From Streptococcus equinus ATCC 9812 (GTDB lineage Bacteria > Bacillota > Bacilli > Lactobacillales > Streptococcaceae), in contig NZ_GL698434.1 in NCBI RefSeq assembly GCF_000187265.1, positions 1 through 64,000 of the forward strand: a stretch of DNA of 64,000 bases. The letters run 5' to 3'. Numbering within the stretch: the stretch's first letter is position 1; every line of letters begins with the position of its first letter. The notes below the pieces were generated by a model. The model did no database searches. It was not told where the DNA came from and was given only the letters and a program-made list of their open reading frames with translations. The translations under genes were made by a program, and so were the position numbers. Positions 58,781-64,000 of this stretch are shown here, piece by piece.

Positions 58781-60961
58781 TTAAAGTTCTACTTTTGCAA
58801 CAGCTGTTTTCGCAGAAACTTTTCCTGTTTGTGTTAAATTGACTGCTTTGATTTCTGCTGTATTTGTGAAGGCAACGATAGTTGTTGTTTCACGTCCTGC
58901 TGATTGGATAGCTGCCAAGTCAGCTACCACCAAAAGGTCACCTGCTGTTACACGTTGACCTTCTGTTACTTTAACAGAGAATGGCACACCGTTAAGAGCA
59001 ACAGTATCAAGACCAATGTGAACAAGAACTTCAAGACCGCTATCTGTCAACAATCCAAAAGCGTGTTTTGTTGGGAAGACACTTGTTACGATACCAGAAA
59101 CTGGTGCGTAGATATTACCATTTTCAGGTTCTACCGCAAATCCATCACCCATCATTTTAGCTGAGAAGACAGGGTCTTTCACTTCTGTGATTGGTTTGAC
59201 TTCACCATCAGCAACTGAAAGAACATCTTCGGTCACACCTTTATACGAAGCTTTAGTGACGTCATTTCCTTTAACTTCTGCTAAATCGATTGTTGGAATC
59301 TCAGCTCCTGAATCAAGAAGGTCTTGAATATCAGATTTCAAAATATCTGCTTTTGGTCCATAAACAGCTTGTACACCTGAGCCTTTAATGATAAGACCCA
59401 TAGCACCTGCTTTTTTCCAAGTTTCTTCATCACCAACTCGTGTGACATCTTTGACTGTTACACGAAGTCGTGTCATACAAGCATCAACATCTTCAATGTT
59501 ATCGCGTCCACCAAGGAGATTAATGATTTGAACGATTTGAGAATTTGCAGATACTGTCGCACCAGTTGCTGATGCAGCAGTGTCATCATCCATGTCGTCA
59601 TAGTTACCGTTACGACCTGGAGTGGCGAAGTTAAATTTCTTAATCATAAAGTCTGCGATGAAGTACATCACAACACCTGATAAGATACAGCAGATAACAA
59701 AATTAATTAAATCTCCACCAAGACCTGCTTTAAGTGCCATTGGTGTACGTGTCAAAAGTTCGATATTACCAAATGAATGGAGACGAAGGTTAACTAAATC
59801 AGCTAAAGCAAATGTCACCCCTTGTACAACTGCATATACAACATAAAGTGGCATTGCAACAAACATAAACATGTATTCGATTGGTTCAGTAACACCTGTC
59901 AAGAATGTAGCTGCTGCTGTTGAAACAAACATAGCAGTGTATTTTTTCTTCTTGTCAGGGTCAACATTACGGTACATTGCAAGGCTAACCCCCATAAGTG
60001 TACCAGTTGCACCAATCATTTGTCCGACTTTGAAGCGGGCAGGTGTTACAGTTGCCATAAGGTGATGGTAATCTGAAGGATTTGAACCTTTAAGGTTGAT
60101 AAGGTCTGTTACCCATGCTAACCAAAGTGGGTCTTGACCAAAGACTTCAGTACCTTTTTGAGCACCAGTCAAGATTTCATAAGTACCACCAAGTGAAGTG
60201 TAGTTCATTGGGATAGTAATCATGTGGTGAAGACCAAATGGAAGAAGCAAACGTTCCAAAGTACCATACAAGAATGGCGCTAAGAATGGAGCAGAATCTT
60301 GTGATGATGCAATCCACATACCAAATCCGTTGATTCCTGATTGAATGATTGGCCAAACAAGTGACATAAACAAAGCAACAAGAACTGAACGGTAAATAAC
60401 AACGAATGGTACGAAACGTTTTCCGTTAAAGAATGAAAGAACATCAGGCAACTTACGGTAGTTGTAATATTTGTTGTAAGCTGTTGCCCCAACAAACCCT
60501 GAAATGATACCAACAAAGACACCCATGTTAAGTGCTGGCTGACCAAGTACGTTAACAAAGTAGTCTGCTACAAGCATTTTACCACCCAGAACGTTGTGAA
60601 CAACACTTTTACCGTCAGCAATCATATCAAGTGAAATGCCATAAACGTGACCTGTAATCAAGTTGATGAGGATAAATGCGATACCAGCGGCAAACGCACC
60701 ACCAGCACGTTCTTTAGCCCAGCTACCACCAATAGCAAGAGCAAAGAGAATGTGAAGGTTATTGATAATTCCCCAACCAATTTGTGCAATAACATTACCA
60801 ACTGTGGCAAGAATAGCTGAGTCTGCATTGATTAGCGGTAGAGAGTTACCGATACTAACCATCAAACCGGCTGCCGGCATAACGGCAATAACAACCATCA
60901 AGCATTTACCGAATTTTTGCCAAAATTCGAAGCTGGTCAATTTTTTAAATGCCTTCTTCAT
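58781..60961 (-). CDS. ptsG: PTS glucose/maltose-type EIICBA
   Basis: 726-aa fused permease. EIIC spans about 1-445 (MVVIAVMPAAGLMVSIGNSL; EPIEYMFMFVAMPLYVVYAV). EIIB covers about 475-555 with the phospho-Cys in VDACMTRLRVTV. EIIA covers about 590-726 with the phospho-His in LEVLVHIGLDTVAL. Close relatives in S. mutans (MalT, formerly PtsG) take up maltose and glucose. The MalR-type operator upstream fits maltose use. Followed by the phosphatase-family gene. Confidence 0.93.
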   Translation of the reverse strand: MKKAFKKLTSFEFWQKFGKCLMVVIAVMPAAGLMVSIGNSLPLINADSAILATVGNVIAQIGWGIINNLHILFALAIGGSWAKERAGGAFAAGIAFILINLITGHVYGISLDMIADGKSVVHNVLGGKMLVADYFVNVLGQPALNMGVFVGIISGFVGATAYNKYYNYRKLPDVLSFFNGKRFVPFVVIYRSVLVALFMSLVWPIIQSGINGFGMWIASSQDSAPFLAPFLYGTLERLLLPFGLHHMITIPMNYTSLGGTYEILTGAQKGTEVFGQDPLWLAWVTDLINLKGSNPSDYHHLMATVTPARFKVGQMIGATGTLMGVSLAMYRNVDPDKKKKYTAMFVSTAAATFLTGVTEPIEYMFMFVAMPLYVVYAVVQGVTFALADLVNLRLHSFGNIELLTRTPMALKAGLGGDLINFVICCILSGVVMYFIADFMIKKFNFATPGRNGNYDDMDDDTAASATGATVSANSQIVQIINLLGGRDNIEDVDACMTRLRVTVKDVTRVGDEETWKKAGAMGLIIKGSGVQAVYGPKADILKSDIQDLLDSGAEIPTIDLAEVKGNDVTKASYKGVTEDVLSVADGEVKPITEVKDPVFSAKMMGDGFAVEPENGNIYAPVSGIVTSVFPTKHAFGLLTDSGLEVLVHIGLDTVALNGVPFSVKVTEGQRVTAGDLLVVADLAAIQSAGRETTTIVAFTNTAEIKAVNLTQTGKVSAKTAVAKVEL

Positions 60962-61069
60962 GAAACGACTCCTTAAACTCTATGAAACCAATTGCTTTAT
61001 TACAGAATGTAAACTTTGCCCGATATTTAAACATTCTAATCACAAAGCGACTAATTCCAAAAATAATTT

Positions 61070-61138
61070 ACGCAAATGTTTGCGCTATTTTGATGATTTT
61101 ATTATAGCATGTATTTTTAATTTGTAAAGCGTTTTCTA
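61070..61138 (-). promoter_or_regulatory. ptsG/malT promoter, MalR-type operator and cre-like site
   Basis: Minus strand: -35 TTTACA (61123-61128), 16-bp spacer, extended -10 TGCTATAAT (TATAAT 61101-61106). CGCAAACATTTGCG (61071-61084) just downstream of the start is a MalR-type palindrome like the one before dexB. TAGAAAACGCTTTACA (61123-61138) over the -35 is an imperfect cre. Confidence 0.7.
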
Positions 61139-61208
61139 AAAAATTTTTTAAAAATAAAAAAGTAAAGGATAGTTCGCAAATGGAAAAAATCCTCCACTTT
61201 CTCTTGTC

Positions 61209-62222
61209 TTAATCATTGTTGGTAGACTCCCGCTCAATGATTTTGTGTGAAATAATCACCTTTTGATGATTTTCTTTTTGCTTTTTATCCAGCAAAAGCT
61301 GCGCTGCTTTTTCACCCAACTGATAGGGGAAAATATCAATCGATGTCAGAGCTGGATTTGCAATCGCCGTAATCAAAGAATTATTAAAGCTGATGATGCC
61401 ATATTTCTTGAGTGACTGACTATTTTTAAACAAACGCTGCAAACGAATCGCCATAATATCATCGCAAGCGACAAACCCTTGTGTTTTCGGATGCTCAGCC
61501 AAAAAGCTCTGCAATTTCAAAACATTATCATCCTCATTCACCCTTGAAAAATGCAAAGACTGTGCCTCTTTGTCACAACCTTGCATATAAGCACTGTAAC
61601 CTTGATAGCGCTCCGTCTGTACAAGCTCATTCATATCTGTATAGGCAAAAACCAGATGTTCATAGCCCTTTTCTAGCATAAATGCCGCAGCATCTCTTCC
61701 TGCTTGGTAGTTGTCATTATCAACAAATCGAACTGATTTTGGAATTTTTTTCTCGTAAGAACTTCCAACAACAACACAAGACACATTTTTTTGATTTTTG
61801 ACAAACTCAAAAACAGAATCATTTTTTCGTGAATAGAGAAAAATAAACTTTCTGATATTACCACTGCGAATCAATGCCTGACAATTCTTGCGCAGCTCAT
61901 CATCTGTACCACCACTTGCCAAATTGACCATGTAGCCATTCTCGCTACAGATGCTAGAAATTCCTTGGATAATCTGCATGAAAAACGGGTTATTACCAAG
62001 AGAGTCCTTGCTTTCACGAACTGGCAGAACTATCCCAATTGTATTTGTTGTGCGGTTCACCAAGTTTTGAGCAGAATAATTTGGTGAGTAATCCAATTCT
62101 TCCATTGCTTTTCTCACACGTTCCTTGGTTGCCTCACTAATCATATCGCTATCATGTAAAGCTCTTGATGCTGTTGAGGTTGAGACCCCAGCAAGTTTTG
62201 CTACGTCCTTTATCGTTGCCAT
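61209..62222 (-). CDS. LacI-family regulator (MalR-like)
   Basis: 337 aa. HTH MATIKDVAKLAGVSTSTASRALHDSD with the hinge YSPNYSAQNLVNRTTNTIG, then the sugar-binding domain (NPFFMQIIQGISSICSENGY; FVDNDNYQAGRDAA; ISFNNSLITAIANPALTSIDI). It resembles MalR and lies right upstream of ptsG/malT on the same strand, so it is the best candidate to bind the operators before ptsG and dexB. A second, canonical MalR elsewhere is possible. Confidence 0.85.
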   Translation of the reverse strand: MATIKDVAKLAGVSTSTASRALHDSDMISEATKERVRKAMEELDYSPNYSAQNLVNRTTNTIGIVLPVRESKDSLGNNPFFMQIIQGISSICSENGYMVNLASGGTDDELRKNCQALIRSGNIRKFIFLYSRKNDSVFEFVKNQKNVSCVVVGSSYEKKIPKSVRFVDNDNYQAGRDAAAFMLEKGYEHLVFAYTDMNELVQTERYQGYSAYMQGCDKEAQSLHFSRVNEDDNVLKLQSFLAEHPKTQGFVACDDIMAIRLQRLFKNSQSLKKYGIISFNNSLITAIANPALTSIDIFPYQLGEKAAQLLLDKKQKENHQKVIISHKIIERESTNND

Positions 62223-62254
62223 CTTTTTGTCCTTATTTTGAAATTCTTATCTCT

Positions 62255-62283
62255 AGGATAAAAATTTTTTAAAGCGCTGTCAA
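62255..62283 (-). promoter_or_regulatory. Promoter of LacI regulator with AGCGCT dyad
   Basis: TTGACA (62278-62283), 17-bp spacer, TATCCT (62255-62260). The -35 runs straight into AGCGCT, the core half-sites of LacI/CcpA-type operators, suggesting self-control. Confidence 0.5.
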
Positions 62284-62329
62284 TTAAAAAATTATAAAAA
62301 GAAATTGAGACTTTCATCCCAACTTCCTT

Positions 62330-63070
62330 TTACAATAATTCTAAAGCATAGCTAACGCTACTAAGAGCATAGAGCGGTGCCGTTTCGGCACGCATGATAC
62401 GTGGCCCTAAACCGATTTTCAAGCCACCTTTTTCCTCAAATGCCACAATTTCATCTGGTGAAATTCCGCCTTCTGGGCCAAAGATAAAGAGAATTTTCTC
62501 TCCTGCTTTGACTTGGCTCAATTCACGCGCTAAAATAGCCGTTTCACCTTCTTTTGCTGACTCTTCATAAGCAATGAAAATCTTATCAAACTGGTCAAGT
62601 TCAGCAAGAAAAGCTGCTTTTTTATCAAAAAGAGTCACACCTGGAATGACATTACGTTTGCTTTGCTCAGCGGCACCAATAGCAATTTTTGCCAATTTAT
62701 CTGCTTTTTTGGCTAGTTTTTTGCCATCCCATTTGACCACAGACCAATCAGCTGGAAATGCCCAGAGATTTGCCATACCAAGTTCTGTTCCTTTTTGCGC
62801 AAGAAATTCTAGTTTATCACCCTTAGGAAATCCCGCAGCAATCGTCACTTCAACTGGCATCTCAACATTGCTATTAAGCTCTTTGATAATTTCAAAACGG
62901 TGCTCAGCACTATCGACAACCTTTGCCAAACGTTTGATGTGATCATCAAAAACAAGGACAACTTCCTCATCTTCTGTCAGACGCATAACGTTAAACATAT
63001 GTTTTACCGTGTCTTTATCTGTGATTGTAATGACGTCTTGAGCTTGTCCTGCTACAAAATATTGTTGCAT
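62330..63070 (-). CDS. rsmE: 16S rRNA (uracil-1498-N3)-methyltransferase
   Basis: 246-aa SPOUT methyltransferase. The N-terminal PUA-like part (HMFNVMRLTEDEEVVLVFD) is followed by the knotted SAM domain: KGTELGMANLWAFPADWSVVK, LFIFGPEGGISPDEI and the C-terminal LGPRIMRAETAPLYALSSVSY. The ATG directly follows the prmA stop, so the two are translationally coupled. Confidence 0.96.
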   Translation of the reverse strand: MQQYFVAGQAQDVITITDKDTVKHMFNVMRLTEDEEVVLVFDDHIKRLAKVVDSAEHRFEIIKELNSNVEMPVEVTIAAGFPKGDKLEFLAQKGTELGMANLWAFPADWSVVKWDGKKLAKKADKLAKIAIGAAEQSKRNVIPGVTLFDKKAAFLAELDQFDKIFIAYEESAKEGETAILARELSQVKAGEKILFIFGPEGGISPDEIVAFEEKGGLKIGLGPRIMRAETAPLYALSSVSYALELL

Positions 63071-64000
63071 TTATCCTCCAATTACACCTGAAATATCATC
63101 AGTCTTTTTGAAAACACAAGCATTCCATTCGCCTTGAACCATATGCGTTTCAAGGAAGAATCCTGCATCTTCAGCTGATTTACGAACCATTTCCCATTTG
63201 TCAGAAATGATACCTGACATGATAAGGTAACCTTCATCTTTCACAAGACGGTAAGCATCTTCTGTCATATTGACCAAAATATCAGCAAGAATATTTGCCA
63301 CAATAACATCAGCTTTGATATCCACACCTTGCAAAAGATTACCTGTAGCCACATGGATATTTTCAGTATTGGCGTTAAGGTCAATGTTTTCTTGTGCCAC
63401 GCGCACGGCTACTTCATCAAGGTCATAAGCGTAAATATCTTTTGCACCAAGAAGTGAGCTTGCGATTGAAAGCACACCTGAACCAGTACCTACGTCAATC
63501 ACTGTTTCGCCACCTCGAAGCACTTGTTCCAGTGCGAAAAGACTCATTTTTGTCGTTGGGTGAGTTCCTGTACCAAATGCCATACCAGGATCAAGACGAA
63601 TGGTCTTTTCACCTTCACTAGCATCATAATCTGTCCAACTTGGAACGATTGTCAAATCATGACTGATACGTGTTGGTTCGTAATATTTTTTCCAGTTTTC
63701 TGCCCAGTCTTGCTCAGCTAATTCTTGTGTTTCGTAGTGAACATCCCCAGCGTCCACACCAAAATGTGTCAATTCAGCCAAACGCTTAGCTACTTCTTTT
63801 TCGACAGCTTCAATATCGATGTGTTCTGGATAGTAAGCTGTAATTTTAACAGTCTCTACCTGTTTGATTTCTGGGAAGACTTCGCCGTATTTTCCGACAT
63901 GTCCAAGATAATCAGCACTATCATCGATAGCCACACCTTGACTTCCCAATTCAATTAAAATATTTGACACAGCCTCTTCTGCATCACGCAAGACCTCAAC
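63071..64000 (-). CDS. prmA: Ribosomal protein L11 methyltransferase, 5' end outside the window
   Basis: Trimethylates L11. About 309 codons are visible; the frame is open through the window edge ([19 protein letters not shown]), so the true start lies beyond 64000. The N-terminal substrate domain, the SAM motif [22 protein letters not shown], and [12 protein letters not shown] with the catalytic Asn region are present. prmA-rsmE is a standard streptococcal pair. Confidence 0.96.
   Translation of the reverse strand, partial: VEVLRDAEEAVSNILIELGSQGVAIDDSADYLGHVGKYGEVFPEIKQVETVKITAYYPEHIDIEAVEKEVAKRLAELTHFGVDAGDVHYETQELAEQDWAENWKKYYEPTRISHDLTIVPSWTDYDASEGEKTIRLDPGMAFGTGTHPTTKMSLFALEQVLRGGETVIDVGTGSGVLSIASSLLGAKDIYAYDLDEVAVRVAQENIDLNANTENIHVATGNLLQGVDIKADVIVANILADILVNMTEDAYRLVKDEGYLIMSGIISDKWEMVRKSAEDAGFFLETHMVQGEWNACVFKKTDDISGVIGG

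Overview
The window is a piece of a low-GC Gram-positive chromosome. PolC, the Leloir gal cluster, class II GalT, the msm-locus remnants, RelA, AdhE and the gene order cysE-cysS-mrnC-rlmB-rae1 all point to Streptococcus. The carbohydrate gene set (secreted GH5 beta-mannanase, msm genes, pan genes, PtsG/MalT followed by an endonuclease/exonuclease-family gene) best fits the S. bovis/S. equinus complex (gallolyticus, macedonicus, infantarius and relatives). The species is inferred, not proven.

Layout. 1-270: three tandem strong promoters on the minus strand, firing leftward out of the window, probably into an rRNA operon. 0.4-14.5 kb: mainly minus-strand housekeeping genes: rpsI-rplM with an L13 leader, a ketopantoate reductase, a degV gene cut by a nonsense codon, rae1-rlmB-mrnC-cysS-cysE, sseB-like, pnp, adhE with a Rex-type operator, and rpsO with a pseudoknot leader. 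14.6-29 kb: an MFS transporter and divergent Crp/Fnr regulator, def, FMN reductase/MarR, a small membrane protein whose promoter spacer is a TA repeat, then polC, proS, rseP, cdsA, uppS and yajC. 30-34.9 kb: galK-galT-galE with divergent galR. 34.9-40.6 kb: the remains of an msm locus: dexB and msmK are intact, aga and gtfA are fused by a deletion that removed msmEFG, and msmR has a nonsense codon. 40.6-44.3 kb: PucR-type regulator, dtd, relA. 44.4-55.4 kb: a locus that looks built for acetylated (gluco)mannan and beta-glucoside use: acetyl-xylan esterase, SGNH esterase, ROK kinase, two GntR regulators, GH5_8 mannanase, ManA, a cellobiose-type PTS and a GH1 phospho-glucosidase. Most of its structural genes are broken, and panB inside it is cut by an IS3-family remnant. 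55.6-64 kb: nrdI, an M42 peptidase, a small DpnD-like gene, an unexplained structured element, a phosphatase-family gene, ptsG/malT with a MalR-type operator, a LacI regulator, rsmE and the 3' part of prmA.

The main message is how the sugar genes fit together. The galactose pathway is complete and its promoter carries CcpA and regulator-type sites. At least eight lesions of different kinds (three in-frame stops, two 1-nt deletions, two gene-fusing deletions, one IS truncation) occur in this window, and seven of them hit plant-sugar or pantothenate loci or their regulator. This is what loss of selection for plant-polysaccharide use would produce, for example in a milk-adapted strain. The lifestyle is an inference. 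The two 1-nt lesions could be sequencing errors; the stops and deletions are much less likely to be.
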